64,000 nt of DNA from Macrosoma leucophasiata (Eukaryota > Arthropoda > Insecta > Lepidoptera > Hedylidae): assembly GCA_036365455.1 (NCBI GenBank), contig JAWQUS010000020.1, positions 6,483,001 through 6,547,000 on the forward strand. The letters run 5' to 3'. This document shows, one piece after another, positions 31,466 to 41,274 of the stretch (positions are counted from its first letter, which is position 1; the number at the start of each line of letters is the position of its first letter). The position numbers and the translations under genes were made by a program. The notes beneath the pieces are model-generated. The model was not told the DNA's origin, did no database searches, and saw only the letters and a program-made list of their open reading frames with translations.

Positions 31466-31845
31466 TTTGAACATGCAAAGGCAAACAAGCATACAGCTTA
31501 TATTGATGGCGATTGAATACTGTAGGTCAGTGATTCCCAAAGTGGTCCAGATGGACCCCCTGGGGTCTTTAGGAGACTCAATCGGGGTCTACGTAAGCGT
31601 GAATAAAAATTGGAAATATGGGGATGTGACATAAATGTATCACGAGGGGGTCCACTGAAGCCAGAAAAAAATAAGGGGGTCTACAAGAAAACATAGTTTG
31701 GGAACCTCTACTTTAGGTTATAAACATCTACATAAAAATCCTGTGATGGTTGAGTCATTAAAATGCCTAAGCCAGAAATTAAAGGACCGTATCACTTGAT
31801 CGGAACACACTCAAAAACTTTGCGGGCAATAGTCGATTAACTCAT
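31466..31845 (-). repeat. Family A subfamily 2, decayed, split by a hAT MITE
   Basis: AGGCAAACAAGCATACAGCT, then (after the insertion) TATAAACATCTACATAAAAA, CCAGAAATTAAAGGACCG and CACTTGATCGGAACACAC are in the reverse-strand order of family A. Confidence 0.7.
31528..31710. mobile_element. hAT-type MITE with 8-bp TSD
   Basis: Left end CAGTGATTCCCAAAGTGG; right end CATAGTTTGGGAACCTCTA, whose reverse complement is TAGAGGTTCCCAAACTATG. These are imperfect TIRs of the hAT kind. The flanks CTGTAGGT (31520-31527) and CTTTAGGT (31711-31718) form an 8-bp TSD with one difference. The intact family A target reads CTGTAGCCTAT, confirming the insertion point. Confidence 0.85.
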
Positions 31846-31923
31846 AAAATGTACTTAGAATATACAATGCGCATGTCCCGACACGCACTTGGCTGGATTT
31901 TGTATATATATCATATTCACAGT

Positions 31924-32199
31924 ACAGGTGGTAGTGCTCCACTGACGGTGCTCGAGGGCGTAGGCATCACCGCATTACCTATAACCTATTTGCCGCTAAA
32001 TGATAGTGTTCGGCATTATCGTGTTCCGGTTGGATGATAATACCTATATGGCCCCGTAATTACTATCACAGAGACATGAAACCTTAGGTCTCAAAGTTGG
32101 CAACATATCTACATTTTGACCTCTGGTTTTCAGGCTGCAGTCATCACTTAACATCAATGTGAGCTGCATGCTTTTTTGCAACCTTCCTTACATAAAAAA
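31924..32199 (+). mobile_element. Family A subfamily 2, near full length
   Basis: Begins ACAGGTGGTAGTGCTCCACT and continues with AATGATAGTGTTCGGCATTA, GTTCCGGTTGGATGATAATA, ACTATCACAGAGACATGAAA and CAGGCTGCAGTCATCACTTA. It ends CCTTACATAAAAAA. It shows the subfamily-2 forms TATCACAGAGACAT and GGTTGGATGATAATA. Confidence 0.88.
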
Positions 32200-32470
32200 C
32201 ATCAAAACAGGAGAGAAAACATTCTTCGACCCATTCTAAAAAAAAATAAAATACCTACGAAACCGTCGTTTTCCCAGCGCTATATTTCTTATCTAGGGTC
32301 AAAGACAAAGTTTTCGGACGGCGGGCACCCAGGGGACGGCGCGGGGTTCAAACCCGGATAAAACTCCGGATAATTCGCACGTTTCTGTTTAGTATCTATT
32401 GTTTACTGTTTGTATGCGACAGTTTAAGGAGGTGGTAATGTGGGGACCATTTGGAATAGAGCCTAGTTGC
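32200..32470. other. Non-coding spacer with a B-box-like motif
   Basis: GGGGTTCAAACCCGG at 32344-32358 resembles a tRNA B box, but no A box or tRNA fold accompanies it. Confidence 0.4.
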
Positions 32471-32683
32471 TTTTTTATGTAATGATGGTAAACAAGCATG
32501 CAGTTCACATTAACGACTGCAGTCTATAGACAGCCACACAAAGACCAGAGGTCAAAAAGATGCGTTACCACCCCTGAGACCTAAGTTGTCATGTCCTTGT
32601 GAAAGTTGCCTATTTCGGAGCCATACAGTACCATCTAACAGGAACACGATAGTGCTGAACACTACCATTTGGCGCCAGATAAA
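32471..32683 (-). mobile_element. Family A subfamily 2, abutted by a LINE tail
   Basis: From a T-tract through GATGGTAAACAAGCATGCAG, CACCCCTGAGACCTAAGTTG and TAACAGGAACACGATAGTGC to CATTTGGCGCCAGATAA. The 5' third is missing exactly where the ATT-repeat tail of the LINE begins. Confidence 0.82.
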
Positions 32684-33049
32684 TAATAATAATAATAATA
32701 ATATTCTTTATTGTACACCAAAAATCTTAAAGAATGTAACAAAAAATAATTTATAAATATGCACAATTTTCGGTCTTATTGCTAGTAGCAATCTCTTCCA
32801 GACAACCAGGTGGAGGACAATTTTTATGAAAGTTCGGATAGGGGTGTACGACATAAATACACATATATATATATATATATAGATATACATATATATATAT
32901 ATTATATATATATAAATACATACATACATAAACTTATATAAAGAGATAGAAGATGAAGTGTGAGTACATATGAATTAACGAAATGGAAGATAATAACGAT
33001 TGATTATTATAGGAGAGATAGTATTCATAAACATGTCTTTTGAAGGATT

Positions 33050-33682
33050 CTAGAGTTTGCACCTTACAAATAGATAACGGTAACAAATACCACAGACGTG
33101 CGCTTGATTAGTAAAAGAGTTAGAATAGAAGGAGGAAGTGTGAGAAGGAGTCAAAAGGCTTAAATTGTTGGAAGAGCGAAGAAAGTGGGAGTTAGAGAGG
33201 CTAAGATAGTGAAAACGCTCCTTGAGATATAAAGGATAGTGAGGATAGAATAACAAACAGTAAAGGAGTGAGAGGATGTGAGTACTCCTGCGAAGACGGA
33301 TTGGCAGCCACTTGAGTTGTACACGAAATTCGGAAACATGATCGTATTTGCGTAAACCAAATACGAATCTTATACACAGATTTTGGAGACGCTCAAGCTT
33401 ATTCAACTGCTCTTGGGATAAGTCGAGATAGCATACATCAGTATAGTCTAAGATGGGAAACAAGATTGAACGAGCAAGTGTAACCTTAGTGGCAATCGGT
33501 AAGAAATTACGCAATCTTTTTAAAGAGCCTACGGCAGCAAACATCTTCCTACTCACTATATTAATTTGAGGAGCCGAATAATTAAGAGAACGAAGTATAG
33601 CAAGCATAATATCGAAATCGACAGTATTAAATGCGTTGCTGAAATCAAGAAGAGTTAATATGGTAACCTGCCGGTTTTCCAT
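33050..33682 (-). pseudogene. LINE ORF2 C-terminal part, catalytic block deleted
   Basis: The first ~40 residues read TLLDFSNAFNTVDFDIML, the reverse transcriptase block carrying the first catalytic Asp. After SAPQI the frame continues directly with SRKMFAAVGSLKRLRN and then LARSILFPILDY, typical of the C-terminal region. The GxPQGSxLGP and YxDD blocks are absent, so a segment of roughly 150 codons was lost without breaking the frame. The C-terminus is LEQLNKLERLQNLCIRFVFG-like, as in CR1 elements. It cannot encode an active polymerase. Upstream it continues in the frame of SFHDYRPISVLP, which is separated from the next segment by a frameshift. Confidence 0.8.
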
Positions 33683-33711
33683 ACCAAACCGGATGTCTTC
33701 TATTATTTTAA

Positions 33712-34605
33712 CTAAAGCGGTAGACGTGCTATGGCCAGGACGGAAACCAGATTGCAGTGGATTAAATAAATCGTGTTTAGAGAGAAAGGTGCTAAGTTGC
33801 TGGTGGACAAGACGCTCAAGGACTTTGGACAGGAATGGAAGTACGGAAATAGGACGATAGTCATGGAAGGATTTAGGATTAGTTTTTTAGGAATAGGTAT
33901 TATTTGAGCGTCTTTCCAAGCTGAAGGAAAAATACTATGACCAATAGAAAAATTTAATATAGAAGAAATTATCGGAGTTATAGTATCTATCACGGGAACT
34001 ATCATTTTCCGACTGATTACATCATTACCAACCGCATTCGAGTCAATGGATAGGATGGTTCTCTTAACATCACGATCGGAGAATTGTTCGAAGAAAAATA
34101 GTGGATAGTCAGGAGCAGTGATTGAAGACAAGTATAGTAGAGTGTTTAATTTATTGGTTCCATTCAGAACAGGAGACGAAGAAAAATGTTGATTTAAGGT
34201 ATCAATATGAATGCCATTAAAAAGTGGATCAGAAGTATTACTAGATTTACCAACACCAAGCGACTTTAGAAATTTCCACACTTTGGCTGGATCTTCATCA
34301 GACACGGCATTATGAATATGGCGACGTTGTGCATCTCTACACACTTTATTGCAGCGATTTCTTAAAAACACATACCTCTTCCGATTGATATCGCTCGGAT
34401 TTAGTTTGTATCTACGTTTGGCATTATTCCTTTTTGTCATGAGAGCTTTAATCTCCCCAGTGAGCCAGGGAGCAGGGAGATGCTTGACCCGAACTGGACG
34501 TAGCGGTGCGTGTATGTCGAAGAACTGAGTTAAAAGAGAGTTGAATAATTGGACTTTCTCATCGACATCACGTGCATCGTCAACAAGTGACCAATCGATT
34601 TTCAC
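33712..34605 (-). pseudogene. LINE ORF2 middle part (linker and RT start), frameshifted
   Basis: Residues ~45-90 contain PAPWLTGEIKALMTKRNNAK and RRYKLNPSDI, the basic linker between endonuclease and reverse transcriptase. VKRTILSIDSNAVGND and SIFPSAWKDAQIIPIPKK follow, the first reverse transcriptase block. After IPIPKK a frameshift near 33890 replaces the expected DYRPISVLPFLSK, which is readable in another frame. It is therefore a broken piece of the same LINE as 33050-33682. Confidence 0.8.
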
Positions 34606-34628
34606 GACATCTTCTAATAACCGCTTAT

Positions 34629-35110
34629 TTATGTACCGTTATCCATGGCACTAAAGTTACGCTGCAAGAGAATTTTATGTCTAGCTTTAGGGGAACGGAT
34701 TTTATAGGACACGAATATGAGATCATGGTACGAAAATGCCTCAGCAGAGCATTGACCATGTTTAGCTACATGATTAGGGGAAGATATTAAAATTAAATCT
34801 AGGCAAGAAGGAGTAGAATTTGGAATAAAGTGGGTAGCAGAGCGAGGGAGAATGTGCATATTGGCTGCATCAACAATAGATTTCAAAGGATTACAACGTG
34901 TGTCATCTTTTAAAAGGCAAGTATTAAAATCACCCATTATAATGGAATGACTATAGAGAGGAGTAAGATCTTCGAGAATATTCTCAAAAGATGAAAAATA
35001 ATTGATTGTGAGAGACGGGCTGTAAAAGACACCAAGAAGGAGTTTAGTATTTGAAAAATGGACATCAATGAATAAATATTCTGCACCATCACCTCATCCA
35101 ACCTGGAATT
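34629..35110 (-). pseudogene. LINE endonuclease remnant, frameshifted
   Basis: Starting near 35100, one frame reads AEYLFIDVHFSNTKLLLGVF followed by YSPS, the endonuclease substrate-loop motif. It then continues to IIMGDFN at about 34937 and SYHDLIFVSYKI (SDH-like motif, here YHD) near 34700. The first endonuclease strands (QNIRS, the catalytic Glu) are missing because of 5' truncation. Confidence 0.7.
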
Positions 35111-36261
35111 AAATAGTTCTGTCATTGCAGTCAAAGTGGAACTTATAGTGGTGTCCATTGGTGATGTATGTGAAGTGCTTGAACTTTGGTTGTAGTAAAC
35201 AGATGTTAAGGATCTTAAGTGCTGGTGGGTAGCTTTAGCTATTTAATGTATTTAAGCATTTAGCAGTAAAATTTAAGCTTTAATAAATACTTTTAATAAT
35301 ATTAAAACTCGGAAAAAATATTTTAGGTGTTACTATAAACAACTACCCCCGTATACATGTAATTACTTGATACAAAGTTAAAAGTAAATATTGCCAATTT
35401 GTCCCTCTCGCGTAGTTATATACTACCACTCTATTGGAATGGTATACCTGTGGGTAAAACAGGACAACCAGTCCAGCCGCTTTATCATTAAAGCTCGGTA
35501 GCTTAGTGTAAGAAAAAATTTGAGTAATGTAAAAAATGGAAATAAAAATTGCTAGATTGTTTCTTTCCATTTTTTCTTCAATTTCTAATTGCAGTAGCAT
35601 ATGTTATTGCGAAATAATAAAAATATGACGGACAATATTTTTTTTTATGAATGTCACTGATTAATAAAATAAATGCTTATATTATCATGTAGCCAGGTAA
35701 ATTATCAGATATTCGAAAATTATTCAAATTTGTTTTTATGACCATCGTATAAAGTGCTCACGTGTACGACCGGACTTTTCCTTGATCTACTCCGTAAATA
35801 GTTTTTAATATTAGTCTTTGTTACCATATACCTAAAGAACAACCACATATTTATCATCAAGTTTAACCCTCAACTATTCTATTAAGAAAATATAGTCGAT
35901 TACTTTAAAACTAGATACGGTGGTTTGCAAAGTGGAGCATGCTGCCTCATCAAATATTTATATTGGCTTAGGTTAACCCTTACACTGCGAAGTCCGTCCA
36001 TCAGGTCTGGCCTCGTGGGACCTTCAGGTATGCTCAGAGATAAGAAAGTTTAAGAGTTGGCGTAACTTCAGAAATTCACGTCATCATTATGTAATTTTTA
36101 TTGTGTTTTAGATTTTTTTATGGACAAGAATGTCTTTTATAAATTAAACTGTAATTTGTAAATGCAATAAATTTAACTTTTTGAGTATAAGTATTTCTCC
36201 AAAGGAGCATGATAGACATTCAGTAACGCATATACAACCGTATGTTTGTATTTTACTTCAA
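35111..36261. other. AT-rich non-coding DNA
   Basis: Nothing recognised. Confidence 0.4.
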
Positions 36262-36382
36262 TGTTGCCACATATCTGTGCCAGAAATTATGGAGCCTTCC
36301 ATTATGTATGTAAGTACATAATCGGGATCAGGATAGCGCTGAACGGATGATAAATATGGTAATGCGGTAGTAGTCATACTTT
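36262..36382 (-). repeat. Family A fragment, decayed
   Basis: GTTGCCACATATCTGTGCCA, GATAGCGCTGAACGGAT and GGTAATGCGGTAGTAG follow the reverse-strand order. Confidence 0.55.
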
Positions 36383-36430
36383 ATTTTTCGCACATGAGAC
36401 GTCATTGGATTTAGAATATAATAATTAATT

Positions 36431-36605
36431 CGGCCCTGTAATTTCCGGCACAGAGGCATAACACCTTAGGATTCAGGAGTGGTAACTCATCTGCATTTCG
36501 ACCTTGGTCTTTGTGTGAGTGTCTATAGGCTGCATTCATCACTTAACATTAATGTGAACTGCACGTTTGTTCGCCACTTCCATTACATAAAAAAATAAAT
36601 AAAAG
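36431..36605 (+). mobile_element. Family A subfamily 1, 5'-truncated
   Basis: Starts CGGCCCTGTAATTTCCGGCA and ends CACTTCCATTACATAAAAAAATAAATAAAA. The truncation begins at nearly the same family position (GGCCCTGTAATTTCC) as the nested copy at 23352. Confidence 0.85.
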
Positions 36606-36658
36606 AAATCAGCTGTGACAGACGGACAGACAGATAGACGCACGAGTCACCTTACAGA
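36606..36658. other. Spacer
   Basis: Contains an ACAG/ACGG-type short repeat. Nothing else is seen. Confidence 0.35.
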
Positions 36659-36701
36659 GTTTTTTTTTCCTTTTGAGGAATGGACCCTTAAACAGCTACC
36701 G

Positions 36702-36800
36702 AAGCTGGGACTTCGAGCAGCTTCGGTATCATAGCGGTAAAGCGGCTGGACTAATCCAGAAGTCGCAGGTTCGATTATTGCCCGAGTCAATTTAGTTTCC
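36702..36800 (+). repeat. tRNA-like SINE head (family G)
   Basis: TATCATAGCGGTAAAGCGGC looks like an A box, and GCAGGTTCGATTATTGCCCG a B box, spaced as in a tRNA. The preceding GAAGCTGGGACTTCGAGCAGCTTC is a small hairpin. No second copy is seen, so SINE status is inferred. It lacks a credible acceptor stem and is not called a tRNA gene. Confidence 0.5.
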
Positions 36801-37245
36801 ATTCTTTTTAAATCATAAATGAATGTGATGGTGACTACGCAATCGAGCTTAGTTACTGTTGTATATTTTCGGAAATAGATTTTAAAATAAAAAGAACCGT
36901 TCGGTATTCTGAAGTCTATAGAGTCCAAGGGTCATTCGAGTAACCCGCAATAAAATATTCGCAGCAGGACCGCTTGGATGTAAAAATGTTGTTTTTAGGG
37001 CCGTCCTCAATAATGTATCCTTTAGGAAACGTTAAGTGCTCTGCCGTTACCTGTTTTATAGGTGGGTAACATGTGCTGGAATTATAATCGTAATAAAAAG
37101 AGGAATTATGTATTTTTATTTTTGTACATGGCCTCGTTTATGCTAAAGTTATACCTATGCCATCGTATTTTCTGTAACTTGGTTATAATATTTTTAGAAT
37201 TAGATCACGTATTTGTAGATACGTTAGTGTTGAGGTACTTGTTTT
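36801..37245. other. AT-rich non-coding DNA
   Basis: Nothing recognised. Confidence 0.4.
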
Positions 37246-37524
37246 ACTGGTGGTAGAACTATGACGGAGCTCGCGGGCGTAGGCACCACCGCATTACCTA
37301 ATATACTTGCTGCTAAATGATAGTTAAGCACTATTGTGTCCTGGTCAGGTGGTAATGTACGGCCTTGTAATTTCCGGCACAGAGGCATAACACCTTAGCC
37401 TCAGAAGTGGTAACGCATCTGCATTTTGAGCTCTGGTCTTTTTGTGGGTTTCTATAGGCTGCAGTCATCACTTAACATGAATGTGAACTGCATGCTTGTA
37501 AGCCACTTTCATTACATAAAAAAA
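37246..37524 (+). mobile_element. Family A subfamily 1, near full length
   Basis: ACTGGTGGTAGAACTATGAC shows a deletion in the 5' hairpin. The rest is consensus-like to TTTCATTACATAAAAAAA. Its tail forms one arm of a hairpin with 37557-37570 (AAAAAGGTATTAA / TTAATACCTTTTT-like). Confidence 0.88.
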
Positions 37525-37772
37525 GGTATTAAGAACGGATCATTAGATCCATTTTTAATACCTTTTTTTTAATGAAATGCGGATTACCATATTTTATGAA
37601 TTTTACTACAAAGACTTCTTAAGAAGTACTAAATAGAACTATTTAAGCAGATAATATTTATGTATTACTTCTTCTTCTGCTTCTGGAGCCAGGTTATGAA
37701 GTGATATAGGCTGATGACAGTCATGGTGGGATCAGAAGGGTCAGGGGCTATTAAGTCAACAAAAACTGTTTT

Positions 37773-38067
37773 ACTGGTGGTAGAGCTCCAGTGACGGAGC
37801 TCGCAGGCGTAGGCACCACCGCATTACCTAATATACTTGCCGCTAAATGATAGTGTTCAGCACTATCGTGTTCCGGTCAGGTGGTAATGTATGGCCCTGT
37901 AATTTCCGGCACAGAGGCATAACACCTTAGGCCTCAGGAGTGGTAACGCATCTGCATTTTGACCTTGGTCTTTGTGTGGGTGTCTATAGGCTGCAGTCAT
38001 CACTTACCATCAATGTGAACTGCATGCTTGTTTACCACTTATATTACATAAAAAAAAAAAAAAAAAA
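37773..38067 (+). mobile_element. Family A subfamily 1, full length, near consensus
   Basis: From ACTGGTGGTAGAGCTCCAGT through the intact hairpin GAGCTCCAGTGACGGAGCTC and AATGATAGTGTTCAGCACTA to ATTACATA plus about 18 A. This is one of the best copies for defining the family. Confidence 0.92.
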
Positions 38068-38697
38068 TAGTGACCATATTGACAATTTATTACGCTATAT
38101 TAGTAGTATTATAATGACGATTACTTGTGATGCTGCATTATGTGGAAAAGATAAAATTAGTAGGTACAAAGTACATGTTTACGCCTATCTAATGTTAATG
38201 AGTGTTATATCCGGAAACTTCACATTTAAATCAGTATAATACATAAATTTATAAGACTAATATTTTGCAAATAAAATGGTTCTCAAAAATACTCTAAAGT
38301 TTCGGTTACTATTCTCATAAGAACTTACATAATAATTTAAGGGTGACATCCTAAATTATCTTCCAAAAAATTTCGTCCCACTTAACGTAACTCACTGAAC
38401 TATCGGCTAACATTCACTATCAATAAAGTACGAGCCGTTGGGCAAAGGGCGTCGGTGATCGATGGATCTTCTAATTTATACCCAAAGCCCTAAGGCCGTA
38501 TCGATTACACCCGCTAACTTTGCCCGGTCTTCTGTACCGGTGTGCGCCGCTTTTTGCCAAAATTTCACAGTCCTCTCTGGAGGGTTGACTCGCTTATAGA
38601 AATGAAATTTCGTTCGCAATCCGCTTGACCATCAATTTTCATTTGCACTTTGTCAATTATGATAATTTTATTGATGTTAAAAGGAATTAATAGTTGT
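38068..38697. other. Non-coding DNA with a GC-richer island
   Basis: The part at 38380-38590 (GTACGAGCCGTTGGGCAAAG and CCCGGTCTTCTGTACCGGTG region) is GC-richer and apparently unique. It is a candidate conserved non-coding element. Confidence 0.35.
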
Positions 38698-38755
38698 TGT
38701 ATGTGGCAAACAAGTCTGCAGTTCCCTTGGATGTTGATTGTTAAGTGAAACGAAA
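38698..38755 (-). repeat. Family A tail fragment
   Basis: TATGTGGCAAACAAGTCTGC and AGTTCCCTTGGATGTTGATT match the tail half in reverse orientation. Confidence 0.5.
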
Positions 38756-38891
38756 AGTACGAAAATATACAGGTACCTGTATGTTTTGTATGAACTATAA
38801 ACATTCAGTGGCTAAATAGGAGTAGGTAGATACCCCTCGAATAATGGTCCAGGTTTCAAAACCTAGTTTGGAGAAAATAATTGAAAAAAAA

Positions 38892-39038
38892 ACGACTGTA
38901 ATCCCCGAAGGGGTAGGCAGAAGTAAATGCATGACATGTATTCAAGCATACATGCAAACACCCACGATTCGCCGGTTACGTGGCGAGCCTGTAACCATCT
39001 TCGGGCATATTACCAAACTCCGAGGTACTGGGAAATGA
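38892..39038 (-). repeat. SINE family D, 3' fragment
   Basis: GACTGTAATCCCCGAAGGGG, TACATGCAAACACCCACGAT and GGGCATATTACCAAACTCCG match 3110-3245. The tRNA-like head is missing. Confidence 0.7.
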
Positions 39039-39192
39039 TTGAACATTGGACTTTCTAGGACTATCAGGGTTGGTCATTTGTAGCATCTCTAGAATGAACA
39101 AATATGCCCGTTTGATGTCTATATAATTTACCTCCTATTTGCATAATATGCAATCGTGGATGCATTCACGCATCAATGTAACTGTTTATTGG

Positions 39193-39290
39193 GTGGTAAA
39201 GTTCCATGTGTCAGAGCTTGAGGGCATTTAAGGGGAATGTGGAGATGCTTACCACCGCATTTATATATGCAGCTAAATTATATTGTTCTT
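39193..39290 (+). repeat. Family A 5' fragment, decayed
   Basis: GGTGGTAAAGTTCCATGTGT, CTTACCACCGCATTTATATA and AGCTAAATTATATTGTTC follow the 5' half of the family. Confidence 0.5.
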
Positions 39291-39844
39291 CAGAGAAAAA
39301 TCCACAGAAGGTGCATCTTTGAAAAAGTCGTGTGTTTGCATTAAATTTAAAGTTCATAAAAAATTATAAAAGATAACTTTTTAAAGCCTCATCTTTGTCA
39401 TGTAATACACATGTTACTCATATAGCGTGATATTAAAAGAGTACGTGTTTCCAGGCAATAAAAAATGTCATTATCTGTTTGCTTCGAAAATACATATCTA
39501 AAATATATTATTTACGTTCTCAGACTGTGGTTATAGTGTAACGAGTGGGCAACGCCAGTGTTTAAAAAAATAAAGTTAATTTAAAAAAATGTGAATATAT
39601 AGGCTTAGGTTTTATAGGCATTGGTCACTTAAAATGAGAAACTTATGAACTAAAAGATAAATTATTGTGTCTGGCAGAACTGTGTGTAGGTAAGTGTGTT
39701 GGAAGGTGCGTGTGCCAATTTGTTGATACATTTTGATTTACTTCCTTTGAGAATAATAACAATATTAGATTCCTTGTTCAAATTACAACAAATTTTACAA
39801 CGCAAACTATTTACAAAAAGGCAATATTAACGAAGATGATTTTT
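39291..39844. other. AT-rich non-coding DNA
   Basis: Nothing recognised. Confidence 0.4.
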
Positions 39845-40136
39845 ACTGGTGGTAGAGCTCCAGTGACGGAGCTCGCGGGCGTAGGCACCACCGCTTTACC
39901 TAATATACTTGCCGCTAAATGGTAGTTTTCAGCACTACCGTGTTCCGGTCAGGTGGTAATGTACGGCCCTGTAATTTCCGGCACAGAGGCATAACACCTA
40001 ATGCCTCAGGAGTGGCAGCGCATCTGCATTTTGACCTCTGGTCATTGTGTGGGTGTCTATAGGCTGCAGTCATCACTTAACATCAATGTGAACTGCATGC
40101 TTGTTTGCCACTTTTATTACATAAAAAAAAAAAAAA
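39845..40136 (+). mobile_element. Family A subfamily 1, full length
   Basis: ACTGGTGGTAGAGCTCCAGT to CTTTTATTACATA plus A14. It shares ATAACACCTAATGCCTCAGG, GAGTGGCAGCGCATCTG and GTTTGCCACTTTTATTAC with the copy at 47405, so these two form a closer lineage. Confidence 0.9.
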
Positions 40137-40796
40137 GATATCTTAGGATTTCTTGAATTCGTCATTGATTTTTTTGAACGATCAAACCGTTGAAAATGTA
40201 ATACACCGTCGTTTAAAATCAAAACCAATGGCAAATTCAATACGGAACCATTCATACATGCCTATGGGTCCGTGATACATTATAGTTCGTTAAGCAAGGG
40301 TCATCCCACGGGTCAGATATAGGCTTTCAATAGATTACCTTACTCCAATATTAATTGCTTCACATACTCTAAATTCCGGTTGGGTCCCGGTAAAGTATAC
40401 ATTACCTTATTTACAGAACTGTAATTCACGAAAGTATTAGGTTGCCACAATTTAATTTGGCAGGTACCTACCTAAAGGAATGTTCTGGTTCAATTCGGTT
40501 ATTTATAGGTGGACGTGGCAATTCACTGTCGTCATCTGGAATTATAATTATTCATATCTTGGATATTTGGAAAAGTGGGAAAGTCGTCGCATATTAACAG
40601 GTGTAGTAAGAAGTATATGGTCAGGTCGTGGGTAGTCTATGCAGAGATATTTTTTCTGCAGCTTAGCACTAATATTGATGAAGGGGCATATTAGCTTGCA
40701 GTTCACAATGAAGAGTTCAAGATAAATATATTAGAGTTTTAATTTGTTAGCATTTCTAAGGCGAAAGATCTGATTACTGCGCTCTTTAAAAAAAAA
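40137..40796. other. Non-coding DNA
   Basis: Nothing recognised. Confidence 0.4.
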
Positions 40797-40925
40797 ATAT
40801 AGACCATCTACGCTGTCTATAACGGGAATACGATAACGTTAAACACTCCCATTTAATAGAAAATGTAATGTAGTGATACCTACTTTCTCGAGTTCAAAGC
40901 TCTAATACGTAGTAACTCAAGTAAT
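40797..40925 (-). repeat. Family A, decayed fragment
   Basis: TATAGACCATCTACGCTG, GGGAATACGATAACGTTAAA and TGTAGTGATACCTACTTTCT are degenerate landmarks. Confidence 0.4.
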
Positions 40926-41274
40926 ATTCCACGTTCCTTATTTCGCTTTCTGTCTCTCACTTTCTTGTAACAATTTTGTCTTCTGTTCAGGGACCATATT
41001 TAAACTCATTTTAGAAAGAGATTTCGATCTAATCGATTACTCTCAGATTGAATGATAATTTTTTCCCATATCTTCCAAATATTATATTTATTTCAAAGTT
41101 ATACAATCAAGGGGAAAGTTACTCAGTTGGAGTCAGTTTTCGTCACAAAATAACATTGTAACAAACCTGTATCAAATTCTAAATCGGAGTAGATTTGTTT
41201 ATTTTTGCCAGTAAGTATTGTACCTACCTACTTATGACTTGACTTACTTGACTTGACTTAATGTCTTATTTCCC

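Larger units (their letters stand above)
32684..35110 (-). mobile_element. CR1/Jockey-like LINE, reverse strand, decayed
   Basis: The 3' end, in reverse orientation, is GGTGTACAATAAAGAATATT followed by ATT repeats (32684-32702). The 5' side fades near 35110, inside the endonuclease domain. It has at least two frameshifts and a large internal deletion in the reverse transcriptase. A TA-rich microsatellite (32864-32925) lies in the 3' UTR. Confidence 0.82.

Noticed and set aside
32708..32929. 73-codon reverse frame
   Set aside because: Tyr/Ile repeats translated from the TA microsatellite in the LINE 3' UTR.
36702..36800. tRNA gene near 36730
   Set aside because: The boxes look right but no closed cloverleaf with a proper acceptor stem can be drawn by eye.
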